Below are positions 33,658 through 41,724 of a stretch of DNA of 64,000 nt, one piece after another. The notes under the pieces are model-generated. The model did no database searches. It was not told the origin of the DNA and was given only the letters and a program-made list of their open reading frames with translations. This DNA comes from Prevotella sp. 885 (GTDB lineage Bacteria > Bacteroidota > Bacteroidia > Bacteroidales > Bacteroidaceae). Numbering within the stretch: position 1 is the first letter of the stretch; each line of letters begins with the position of its first letter. The position numbers and the translations under genes were made by a program. Location of the stretch: positions 124,001-188,000 of the forward strand of contig NZ_NOVE01000001.1 in NCBI RefSeq assembly GCF_002265625.1, read 5' to 3'.

Positions 33658-35169
33658 TTACTGTGCGTTCATCTCCAGCATTTCGTCTATGTTGGCGCGG
33701 TTGTTGGAGAGGCGCGGAATCTTGTGCTGTCCTCCGAGCTTGCCCTTTGAGCGGAGCCAGTCGTCGAAGAGTCCCTGACGTGCCTTCACTATCTCGAGGT
33801 GCTGCAGGGTGATGTCGTGGAAGCGCTTTGCCTCGTAGTCGGAGTTTATCTCCTGTAGGCGCTTGTCGAGGATGTCGGCGAAGGCGTTGAGGTCGGCAGG
33901 TTCCTTGGCGAACTCGATGAGCCACTGGTGGCGGCACTTCGCATTCTGGTCCATAAACACCGGTGCGGCTGTATATTCCCTCACCTCGGCTCCCGTCTGC
34001 TGGCAGGCGTAAGCCAGTCCCTTCTCGGCGTTGTCCTGGATAAGTTCCTCGCCGAAGGCGTTGATGAAGTATTTGGTGCGTCCTGTGATGACAAACTTGT
34101 ATGGCTTGACGGACGTGAACTTCACGGTGTCGCCGATCATGTAGCGCCAGAGTCCGCACGAGGTGGAGATGAGCATGGCGTAGTTCTTGCCCACTTCCAC
34201 TCCCTCGAGGGGTACGACGGTGGGATTGTCCGTGCCGAACTCGTCCATCGGCATAAACTCATAGAAGACGCCGTAGTCGAGCATGAGCAGCATGGACGGG
34301 TCGGTGGGGTCGTTCTGTATGCCGAAGAATCCCTCGGAGGCGTTATACGTCTCCATGTAGTGCATCTTGTCGCTCGTTATGATGCGCTCATACTGAGAGC
34401 GATACGGCGTGAAGGCGATACCTCCGTGGAAGAACACTTCCAGGTTGGGCCATACGTCGTTGATGTGCTCCTTGCCCGAAATCTCGAGCACGCGCACCAG
34501 CACGCTGAGCATCCACGAGGGGACGCCGGAGAGATTGGTAACGTTCTTCTTGAGGCATTCGTGCGCTATGCGGTCGCGCTTCACCTCGAAGTCGGAGAGC
34601 AGGGCTGTCTGCTTCTTCGGCACACGGACAAGATTGACGAGCGGATTGATGTTCTCGATGAGGATGGCACTGAGGTCGCCGACGAGCGACTCCGCCACGT
34701 TGTAGTTGGGCGAATGCGATCCGCCCAGTATCAGTCCCTTTCCGTCGAACATTCGGCTCTTGGGATTGTTCTGCAGGTAGAGCGCCACGACGTCCGTGCC
34801 GCCCTTGTAGTGTATGTCCTTCAGACCCTCCTGCGACACGGGAATGAACTTGCTCTTGTCGTTGGTGGTGCCTGACGACTTGGCGTACCATCTTACCACG
34901 CCGGGCCACAGCACGTCAGGCTCGCCGTGGCGCATACGGTCGATGTCGGCCTTCAGCTCCTCGTATGTGTTGACGGGTACGTTTCGCACGAAGTCGTCGT
35001 ATGTCTTCGTTGTGCCGAAGAGATGGTTTCTGCCATACTCGGTGTCGGCTGCGGCGTCGAGCAGATGCTGCAGCACGTCGTGTTGCAGTTGCTCGGGTTG
35101 TGTGAAATGGCGTTCCAGCTTATGCTGTCGTGGTATGAACGCTCCTCTTATTATACTTGTCAGACTCAT
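33658..35169 (-). CDS. GH3 auxin-responsive promoter family protein (acyl-adenylating ligase)
   Basis: 503-residue member of the GH3 family. Plant GH3 enzymes adenylate hormone acids and join them to amino acids; bacterial members have unknown acids. ATP-binding motifs are visible: VRWYAKSSGTTNDKSKFIPV (P-loop-like Ser/Thr stretch), YNASEGFFGIQND, and WRYMIGDTVKFTS with the conserved Asp. The C-terminal part (about 375-503) is the small swinging domain. No signal peptide, so cytoplasmic. It starts a minus-strand unit with three exported proteins, a set that suggests work on the envelope (inference). Confidence 0.88.
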   Translation of the reverse strand: MSLTSIIRGAFIPRQHKLERHFTQPEQLQHDVLQHLLDAAADTEYGRNHLFGTTKTYDDFVRNVPVNTYEELKADIDRMRHGEPDVLWPGVVRWYAKSSGTTNDKSKFIPVSQEGLKDIHYKGGTDVVALYLQNNPKSRMFDGKGLILGGSHSPNYNVAESLVGDLSAILIENINPLVNLVRVPKKQTALLSDFEVKRDRIAHECLKKNVTNLSGVPSWMLSVLVRVLEISGKEHINDVWPNLEVFFHGGIAFTPYRSQYERIITSDKMHYMETYNASEGFFGIQNDPTDPSMLLMLDYGVFYEFMPMDEFGTDNPTVVPLEGVEVGKNYAMLISTSCGLWRYMIGDTVKFTSVKPYKFVITGRTKYFINAFGEELIQDNAEKGLAYACQQTGAEVREYTAAPVFMDQNAKCRHQWLIEFAKEPADLNAFADILDKRLQEINSDYEAKRFHDITLQHLEIVKARQGLFDDWLRSKGKLGGQHKIPRLSNNRANIDEMLEMNAQ

Positions 35170-35207
35170 TGGTGTCTTGTTTGTTCACAATAGTTTATAG
35201 TAAACTG

Positions 35208-35215
35208 CAAAATTA
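35208..35215 (-). promoter_or_regulatory. -7 promoter element for the GH3 operon
   Basis: CAAAATTA is TAATTTTG on the minus strand, 38 bases before the GH3 start. CAAG (CTTG) lies 18 bases further on as a poor -33 candidate. Confidence 0.5.
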
Positions 35216-35370
35216 CCTAAAACAAGTGAGAGACAAGCCTTTTTTGTCACTATTTTTCTAAATTATGTCGTAAACCGACGTAATATAGACGGTTAGACGT
35301 GGATGTTTTTGACAAGAAGACATGAAGACAGGATTTTTTAGACATGAAGACAGGATTTAGGGACAAACCG

Positions 35371-35405
35371 AGGAGGCTATGGCGTCTCGCCGTAGCCACG
35401 CACCC
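35371..35405. repeat. REP-like palindrome (AGGCTATGGCGTC family)
   Basis: AGGCTATGGCGTCTCGCCGT followed by AGCCACGCA forms an imperfect hairpin (GGCTATGGCG with CGCCGTAGCC). Related copies are at 7120-7160, 50767-50798 and 50847-50878. Confidence 0.6.
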
Positions 35406-35491
35406 TCCCATAGCAGAACTGGTGGTACAAAGTTACGTATTACAAGAATCCATCGCATCCCCTAAGATAAGCTAACTGTGTAATCAGCGCC

Positions 35492-35602
35492 GTGTCCCGA
35501 GGGGACACGTATCTATCAGAAACCCACTGCAAGCTCCGAAGGAGCGCAGCTGTGGGATAAGCAAATACTCCCCACCCTACCTTGGTTCCGCGAAGCGGGA
35601 CC
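35492..35602. repeat. Cluster of REP-like hairpins, copy B
   Basis: GTGTCCC-ga-GGGGACAC (35492-35508), a branched hairpin at 35523-35556 (outer CCCAC/GTGGG, inner CTCC-GAA-GGAG) and GGTTCCGC-gaa-GCGGGACC (35584-35602). Same order as at 7700-7806, with a matching two-sided change in the inner stem. Confidence 0.65.
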
Positions 35603-35640
35603 CTCAGCTCATACTCAATCTGCTGGTTGTTCGTATCCAC

Positions 35641-36036
35641 CATGCAAATATCGTACAAAGAGTAAAAACTTGTTACAAAATAAAAATTGATTCTAGAGAT
35701 TTAGATTGCTGTTTTTACGGTGTTTTGCTGTGCAAACAGCACCCAAGCCATACGATAGCGCCACTTTTACACTCCAATAGTGCCACTATTAGACAGTAAA
35801 AGTGGCACTATTGCATGATAAAAGTGCCACTATTGTAGTGTAAAAGTGGCGCTATTGCAGCAAAAAAACGGCTCGTTTGTGAGTCTGATTTCATAGCGCT
35901 TCGTCAGAAAATCTCATAACATGCTGTGTATAAGCATATTGGCTTCAAACGCTCAAAACTCAAGAATTTCGCACCAAAGATTTTGTTGTGCGCTCAGCTG
36001 GCAGTATTGAGCGTTAGAAATGCAAATATTGTGTCG
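35641..36036 (-). repeat. Conserved ~390-bp non-coding element, copy 2 (inverted)
   Basis: Reverse-complement copy of the element at 7261-7651. It is bounded on both sides by ATGCAAATATYGT in direct orientation. Five 22-bp units start at 35754, 35776, 35798, 35820 and 35842. The arms GCGCCACTTTTACACT and AGTGTAAAAGTGGCGC are perfect. Beyond the right edge TCGGACG-gcaagg-CGTCCGA forms a small hairpin, and similarity to copy 1 continues to about 36115. Confidence 0.9.
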
Positions 36037-36243
36037 GACGGCAAGGCGTCCGAATTAGGAGTTTTGAATTATGAGTTTTGAATTATTCTCGGCTTCGCCT
36101 GCGATTGTGAATTATTCACAATGCGCCTTGCGCACAATTCAAAAATCCTAATTAATCAGCTGTAGTAGGCAGGGCTTTGACACAAAATAGCCACAACTCT
36201 CTCATTCTGCAACATTTATACCCCACGTTTATTCTTTTTTTCG

Positions 36244-36251
36244 TAACTTTG
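36244..36251 (+). promoter_or_regulatory. -7 promoter element for the miaB operon
   Basis: TAACTTTG followed by C, an exact -7 match 41 bases before the miaB start, after a T-rich run. No clear -33. Confidence 0.6.
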
Positions 36252-36292
36252 CATAGTTATATACACACGAAACATACATATATATCATATAA

Positions 36293-37624
36293 ATGAAGAA
36301 ACTTTTCATTGAGACATACGGCTGCCAGATGAACGTGGCAGACTCTGAAGTGGTGGCTTCCATCATGCAGATGGCTGGCTACGAACTGTGCGAGAACGAG
36401 GCTGACGCCGACGCCATATTCCTCAACACCTGCTCCATTCGCGAGAATGCGGAGAACAAGATATACGGACGACTGGAGACTCTGCACGCTGAGCAGAAGA
36501 AGGGACGCCAGCTGATACTGGGCGTTCTGGGTTGTATGGCGGAGCGTGTGCGTGAGGACCTTATCAACAACCATCACGCCAACCTCGTATGCGGACCCGA
36601 CTCGTACCTCAATCTGCCCGACATGATTGCACAATGCGAGAACGGAAACAACGCCTGCAACATCGAACTGAGCACTACGGAGACTTATCGCGATGTCATT
36701 CCGCAGCGCATCGGAGCAGGACGCGTAAGCGGATTCGTGAGCATCATGCGAGGATGCAACAACTTCTGCCACTACTGCATCGTGCCCTACACTCGTGGAC
36801 GCGAGCGTTCGCGCGACGTGGAGAGCATCCTGCGTGAGGTGAAGGACCTGCACGACCGTGGCTTCAAGGAGGTGACTCTCCTCGGACAGAACGTCAACAG
36901 CTACGGTCTCACTCCTGCCGGTAAGCGCATGGAAGGCGGCGTATCGTTTGCCGAACTCCTCCGCAAGGTGGCTCAGAGCGTGCCCGACATGCGCGTGCGC
37001 TTCACCACATCCAACCCCGAGGACATGACGGACGACATCCTCCATGCCGTAGCCGACGAGCCAAACCTCTGCAAGCACATCCACTTCCCGGCTCAGAGCG
37101 GATCAAGCAAGATTCTGAAGCTCATGAACCGTAAGTATACGCGTGAGCAATACCTGGAGCGTGTGGCTGCCATACGACGCATCATCCCCGACTGCGGACT
37201 CTCCACCGACCTCTTCGTGGGCTACCATGACGAAACGCCGGAGGACCACGCCGAGACTCTCTCGCTGGTACGCGAGTGCATGTTCGACTCTGCTTTCATG
37301 TTCAAGTACAGCGAGCGCCCCGGTACATACGCCGCCAAGCACCTGCCCGACAACGTACCGGAAGAGGTAAAGATAGAGCGTCTGAACGAACTTATCCGCC
37401 TCCAGACCGAGATTTCAGCCGAGCAGAACCGCAAGGACATCGGCAAGACTTTCGATGTGCTCGTGGAAGGATTCTCCAAGCGATCACGCGAACAGCTCAT
37501 GGGACGCACCGAGCAGAACAAGGCTGTGGTGTTCGACAAGAAGGGACATCACATCGGAGAGCGCGTTATGGTGAAGATTACTGACGCAACGTCGGCTACG
37601 CTGCTGGGAGAATGCGTTGAATAA
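36293..37624 (+). CDS. miaB: tRNA-2-methylthio-N6-dimethylallyladenosine synthase MiaB
   Basis: 443-residue radical-SAM methylthiotransferase that adds the 2-methylthio group at position 37 of tRNAs reading codons that start with U. The N-terminal domain ligates one [4Fe-4S] cluster through Cys11, Cys47 and Cys81 (TYGCQMNVAD, LNTCSIREN, LGCMAER). The radical-SAM cluster uses Cys155, Cys159 and Cys162 (RGCNNFCHYCIVPYTRGRE). The C-terminal TRAM domain begins near 380. YTRGRERSRD and GQNVNSYG are MiaB-specific. It opens a plus-strand run of six genes, with the exporter starting 11 bases after it. Confidence 0.96.
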   Translation: MKKLFIETYGCQMNVADSEVVASIMQMAGYELCENEADADAIFLNTCSIRENAENKIYGRLETLHAEQKKGRQLILGVLGCMAERVREDLINNHHANLVCGPDSYLNLPDMIAQCENGNNACNIELSTTETYRDVIPQRIGAGRVSGFVSIMRGCNNFCHYCIVPYTRGRERSRDVESILREVKDLHDRGFKEVTLLGQNVNSYGLTPAGKRMEGGVSFAELLRKVAQSVPDMRVRFTTSNPEDMTDDILHAVADEPNLCKHIHFPAQSGSSKILKLMNRKYTREQYLERVAAIRRIIPDCGLSTDLFVGYHDETPEDHAETLSLVRECMFDSAFMFKYSERPGTYAAKHLPDNVPEEVKIERLNELIRLQTEISAEQNRKDIGKTFDVLVEGFSKRSREQLMGRTEQNKAVVFDKKGHHIGERVMVKITDATSATLLGECVE

Positions 37625-37635
37625 GAAAGAATGAT

Positions 37636-39462
37636 ATGAAAGAATTCCTCCAAATACTGCGGCGTTTCATCCCGCCCTACAAGAAGTATCTGGCGCTGAC
37701 GGTGGTCTTCAATATCCTCTCGGCGGTGCTCAACATCTTCTCGTTCGCAGCCCTTATCCCCATCCTGCAGATTCTTTTCCGCACGGAGGGAGCCGGTACT
37801 GCCACAGAGCTTATGCCATGGTCGCTGGACAACCTGAAGGAAGTGCTTGCCAACAACGCCGACTACTACGTCACGCAGCTCATCGGCGACGTGGGAGCCA
37901 CCACTACGCTGCTGCTTATAGGTCTGTTCCTCGCCTTCGCGACGTTCCTCAAGACAGGAGCTTACTTCCTTTCTTCAGCCACCATCATCCCCATTCGTAC
38001 GGGTGTGGTACGCGACATCCGCAACCAGCTCTACCATAAGATTACGTCATTGCCCCTCGGATTCTTCTCCGAAGAGCGCAAGGGCGACATCATTGCACGT
38101 ATGACGGGCGACGTGGGCGAGATAGAGAGCAGCATAATGTCGTCGCTGGACATGCTCTTCAAGAACCCCATCCTCATCATATCCTACTTCACAGCCCTGA
38201 TTTTCATATCGTGGCAGCTGACGCTCTTCACCCTCGTATTCGTGCCAATCTTCGGCTGGTTTATGGGATATGTGGGCAGAAAGCTCAAGCGCAAGTCAAT
38301 AGCGGCACAGTCGCTGTGGAGCGACACGATGTCGCAGGTGGAGGAAACGCTCGGCGGACTGCGCATCATCAAGGCGTTCTGCGCCGAGGATAAGATGAAC
38401 AAGCGATTTGACGGTATCAACTCCGAATACCGCGACTCCATACAGCGCGTCAACATCCGCCAGCAGATGGCTCACCCGATGAGCGAGTTCTTGGGTACGG
38501 TACTGATTATCATCGTCTTGTGGGTGGGCGGCATCTTAGTGCTCGACCAGCAGATTCTGTCCGGTCCAACATTCATCTATTATCTTGTGATGCTCTATTC
38601 CATCATCAATCCGCTCAAGGATTTCTCCAAGGCAAGCTACAATATCCCCAAGGGACTTGCCTCAATGGAGCGTGTAGACAAGATTCTGAAGGCAGAAAAC
38701 ACCATCAAGGAACCTGCCAATCCCAAGCATATAGCTTCGTTTGAGCATCAGATTGAGTTCCGCCACGTATCGTTCCGCTACGGCGAACAGTGGGTATTGA
38801 AGGACATCAATCTCGTAATAGAGAAAGGAAAGACAGTGGCGCTCGTAGGTCAGAGCGGATCAGGAAAGTCTACTCTCGTGGATCTTATCCCGCGTTATTA
38901 CGACGTGCAGGAGGGAGAGGTGCTCATCGACGGCATAAACGTAAAGGATCTGGGCATCCATGACCTTCGCCAGCTCATCGGCAACGTCAATCAGGAAGCC
39001 ATTCTCTTCAACGACTCGTTCTACGGCAACATCACGTTCGGCGTGGATTCTGCCACACGTGAGCAGGTGGAGCAGGCGGCACACATAGCCAACGCACACG
39101 AGTTTATCATGCAGACAGAGCACGGTTACGACACCAACATCGGCGACCGCGGCGGCAGACTCTCAGGCGGACAGCGCCAGCGCGTCAGCATAGCCCGAGC
39201 CATACTCAAGAATCCGCCCATCCTTATCCTCGACGAGGCAACGTCTGCACTCGACACGGAGAGCGAACGACTGGTGCAGGACGCCCTGGAACGCCTCATG
39301 AAGACGCGCACCACGGTGGCAATAGCTCACCGATTGTCCACCATCAAGAACGCCGACGAGATTTGCGTGCTGCATGAAGGCGAGATAGTGGAACGCGGAA
39401 CGCACGAAGAACTGCTCGAAAAGGGCGGATATTACCGCAAGCTGCACGAGATGCAGAAGTAA
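37636..39462 (+). CDS. ABC exporter, fused permease and ATPase (MsbA-like)
   Basis: 608-residue half-transporter that would work as a homodimer. Six membrane segments lie in residues 15-330 (the intracellular loop PLGFFSEERKGDIIARMTGD is typical of MsbA-type exporters). The ATPase follows at about 355-608: Walker A GQSGSGKST, Q-loop NVNQEAILF, signature LSGGQRQRVSIARA, Walker B ILILDEATSALD and H-loop IAHRLST. MsbA flips lipid A-core across the inner membrane. The next gene is an LpxL-like acyltransferase, and further genes act on glycans and lipid headgroups, so a lipid A or lipid-linked glycan substrate is likely. Confidence 0.9.
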   Translation: MKEFLQILRRFIPPYKKYLALTVVFNILSAVLNIFSFAALIPILQILFRTEGAGTATELMPWSLDNLKEVLANNADYYVTQLIGDVGATTTLLLIGLFLAFATFLKTGAYFLSSATIIPIRTGVVRDIRNQLYHKITSLPLGFFSEERKGDIIARMTGDVGEIESSIMSSLDMLFKNPILIISYFTALIFISWQLTLFTLVFVPIFGWFMGYVGRKLKRKSIAAQSLWSDTMSQVEETLGGLRIIKAFCAEDKMNKRFDGINSEYRDSIQRVNIRQQMAHPMSEFLGTVLIIIVLWVGGILVLDQQILSGPTFIYYLVMLYSIINPLKDFSKASYNIPKGLASMERVDKILKAENTIKEPANPKHIASFEHQIEFRHVSFRYGEQWVLKDINLVIEKGKTVALVGQSGSGKSTLVDLIPRYYDVQEGEVLIDGINVKDLGIHDLRQLIGNVNQEAILFNDSFYGNITFGVDSATREQVEQAAHIANAHEFIMQTEHGYDTNIGDRGGRLSGGQRQRVSIARAILKNPPILILDEATSALDTESERLVQDALERLMKTRTTVAIAHRLSTIKNADEICVLHEGEIVERGTHEELLEKGGYYRKLHEMQK

Positions 39463-39500
39463 AAGGAAACTGAAACGAAATACTGAACAATACACTACGT

Positions 39501-40463
39501 ATGGGCAATAACACTCCTCAACAACATACAAACGAAAAGGATTCGAAAAGGGTGAGAGTCTTGCGAGTTATCGCAGGGCTCATGCCCTTTTGGTTTTTAT
39601 ACGCCATTAGTGACGTGGCGTTCGTCATACTTTACCATCTTGTGCGCTATCGCCGACGCATAGTAAGGCGAAACCTCGCCACATCCTTCCCCGAGAAGAC
39701 TAAACTGGAGCGTCTGAAGCTGGAAAGACGCTTCTACAGATGGCTCTGCGATTACTTTGTAGAGACATTCAAGCTGCTGAACATCAGCGACAAGGAGCTA
39801 CGCAAGCGACTCAAAATCGTCGGTGCGGAGGAGGTGGAGAAGTGCTTCCAGGAAGGACAGGACTGCTCTGCGTTCCTCGGACATTACTGCAACTGGGAGT
39901 GGCTCTCATGCACAGGCATCGCATTCCCAGAGAACCGTAAGATGGGTCTCATCTACAAACCGCTGCGTTCGGAATGGGCAGACAAGCTGTTCCAGAAGAT
40001 CCGCACGTCGCAACCGTCAAGCATCGTCATCCCGAAGAACGAAATACTACGCCATATCGTTACTTTGCGACGCCAGAACATACGCTCTTTCTGCGGATAT
40101 ATAGCCGATCAGGGACCGCGTTACGCCAACATCCACTTATGGCTGGACTTCCTCAATCACGACACAGGAGTGTTTACGGGTGCAGAACGCATCATGCGAA
40201 AGATGAACAACGCCGTGTTCTACATCGACCTTGAACGACCCAAGAGAGGATATTACACAGCCACGCTCCACCTTATCACGCGCAATCCGGCAGAATGGAA
40301 AGAGCACGAACTCACCCGACGCTTCTTCCAGCTCCTCGAACAGACCATCCGCCGCGAACCAGCTTACTATCTCTGGACCCACAACAGATGGAAGCGTAGC
40401 CACGAACAGTTCGACAAAGAATACGTGATAGTGGACGGCAAGACCATGCCGCGCAAACAATAA
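39501..40463 (+). CDS. LpxL/HtrB-like lysophospholipid acyltransferase
   Basis: 320-residue membrane-bound acyltransferase of the LpxL/LpxM family that adds secondary acyl chains to lipid A. An N-terminal amphipathic/hydrophobic segment (about 25-50) anchors it. The catalytic H-x4-E is at His128 and Glu133 (FLGHYCNWEW), the usual Bacteroidetes form of the LpxL motif. Later blocks GFCGYIADQGPR-like (SFCGYIADQGPRYAN) and REPAYYLWTHNRWKR match the family. It follows the exporter by 38 bases. Bacteroidetes lipid A is penta-acylated, and this is a good candidate for the late acyltransferase; the acyl donor cannot be read from sequence. Confidence 0.88.
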   Translation: MGNNTPQQHTNEKDSKRVRVLRVIAGLMPFWFLYAISDVAFVILYHLVRYRRRIVRRNLATSFPEKTKLERLKLERRFYRWLCDYFVETFKLLNISDKELRKRLKIVGAEEVEKCFQEGQDCSAFLGHYCNWEWLSCTGIAFPENRKMGLIYKPLRSEWADKLFQKIRTSQPSSIVIPKNEILRHIVTLRRQNIRSFCGYIADQGPRYANIHLWLDFLNHDTGVFTGAERIMRKMNNAVFYIDLERPKRGYYTATLHLITRNPAEWKEHELTRRFFQLLEQTIRREPAYYLWTHNRWKRSHEQFDKEYVIVDGKTMPRKQ

Positions 40464-40526
40464 AGAGCCCATAGCGCTAATAAAGAGACAACGTCAAGCA
40501 ATCAGTTGACTTAAAATAACAATATC

Positions 40527-41666
40527 ATGACAAAAATAGCATACGATGCCAAGCGACTCGTGCGCAACACTACCGGACTTGGCAATTACTCGCGCACTCT
40601 TGTCAACGACCTCTCCCGCACTCTTCCCGAAGCCTGCGAGATGCTCCTCTACACGCCTTCATACGGACGTGAAGACCTCAGAGAGCAGGTGAGCATGTCG
40701 CAAAGAATGAGATATGTTTATCCCAAAAGTGCGAAAAGTGGCATAGCGCAAGCCTTGTGGCGCTCCTGGGGCATCGTAAGCGACCTTAAGAAGGACGGCG
40801 TAAGCCTGTATCACGGACTGTCCGGCGAGCTGCCTATAGGCATCAGGAAGTCGGGAATAAAGAGCGTGGTGACCATACACGACCTCATATTCATGCGCCA
40901 TCCCGAATACTATAATCCCATTGACGTGATGATGTATCGCGCCAAATTCCACCTTACCTGCCGCGAAGCTGACCGTATAATAGCCATTTCGCGCCGCACG
41001 GCGGAGGACATCGTGGAGCTTGGAGGCGTCAATCCAAAGCGCATAGACATCATCTATCAGAGTTGCGGCGTTCGCTTCGCCAACGTGGTAAGCGAGGAAG
41101 CGGCTGACGAGACACGCCGCAGATACAACCTTCCCGAACGGTTCGTGCTCAACGTGGGCACCATCGAGGAGCGAAAGAACGTGCTGCTCGCCGTGAAAGC
41201 CCTCAAATACCTTTCCGAAGACATCCATCTGGTGGTGGTCGGAAGACGCACGAAGTATGCTGACAAGGTGGAGAAATGGGCTGAGAAGAACAATGTGGCG
41301 CACCGTCTGCACATGCTTTCAGGCGTGGAAAACAACGCTCTGCATGCCATTTACCAGCTGGCAGAGTCGTTTGTCTATCCCTCTCGCTACGAAGGATTCG
41401 GCATTCCCATCATCGAAGCCATACAGAGCCGACTGCCGGTGGTGGCTGCTACGGGATCGTGTCTGGAGGAAGCGGGCGGTCCTGACTGCCTTTACGTAAA
41501 CCCTGACAGCCCCGAAGAATGCGCCGAAGCCATCAAGCTGACCTTGCGCGGAGCCGAACAACGCGACCTTCGCATCATGCGTAGCCGCGAATACGTGAAG
41601 CGATTCGAGAACAAGGACACGGCAAAGCAGGTGATGGAGGTGTATAGGAAACTCGTCAATCTGTAG
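40527..41666 (+). CDS. Glycosyltransferase family 4
   Basis: 379-residue GT-B glycosyltransferase. The N-terminal domain ends near 185; the second begins NVGTIEERKNVLLAVKALK, a typical GT4 start. The nucleotide-sugar-binding region has the E-x7-E pattern in PSRYEGFGIPIIEAIQSRLPVV (Glu of YEGFG and of IIEAI). VTIHDLIFMRHPEYY is common in mannosyltransferase-like GT4 enzymes. Cytoplasmic side of the inner membrane. It belongs to the envelope cluster and probably adds a sugar to core oligosaccharide. Spacer of 63 bases from the acyltransferase gene and 58 to the next. Confidence 0.88.
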   Translation: MTKIAYDAKRLVRNTTGLGNYSRTLVNDLSRTLPEACEMLLYTPSYGREDLREQVSMSQRMRYVYPKSAKSGIAQALWRSWGIVSDLKKDGVSLYHGLSGELPIGIRKSGIKSVVTIHDLIFMRHPEYYNPIDVMMYRAKFHLTCREADRIIAISRRTAEDIVELGGVNPKRIDIIYQSCGVRFANVVSEEAADETRRRYNLPERFVLNVGTIEERKNVLLAVKALKYLSEDIHLVVVGRRTKYADKVEKWAEKNNVAHRLHMLSGVENNALHAIYQLAESFVYPSRYEGFGIPIIEAIQSRLPVVAATGSCLEEAGGPDCLYVNPDSPEECAEAIKLTLRGAEQRDLRIMRSREYVKRFENKDTAKQVMEVYRKLVNL

Positions 41667-41724
41667 GCTATATATCATTTACGTATGGCTTTGCCGGCAA
41701 AATTCATATCATAATCATTCAGAA

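Larger units (their letters stand above)
35170..36292. other. Intergenic region with several repeats
   Basis: About 1.1 kb without a supported gene. In order: the GH3 promoter (35208-35215), a tandem GACATGAAGACAGGATTT (35319 and 35341), a REP-like palindrome (35371-35405), REP-like hairpins (35492-35602), the second copy of the large element (35641-36036) with its extended similarity to about 36115, and the miaB promoter (36244-36251). Confidence 0.8.

Noticed and set aside
35440-35658. 72-codon minus-strand frame over the REP-like hairpins
   Set aside because: The sequence is explained by the hairpins, and the homologous cluster at 7700-7806 does not keep the frame.
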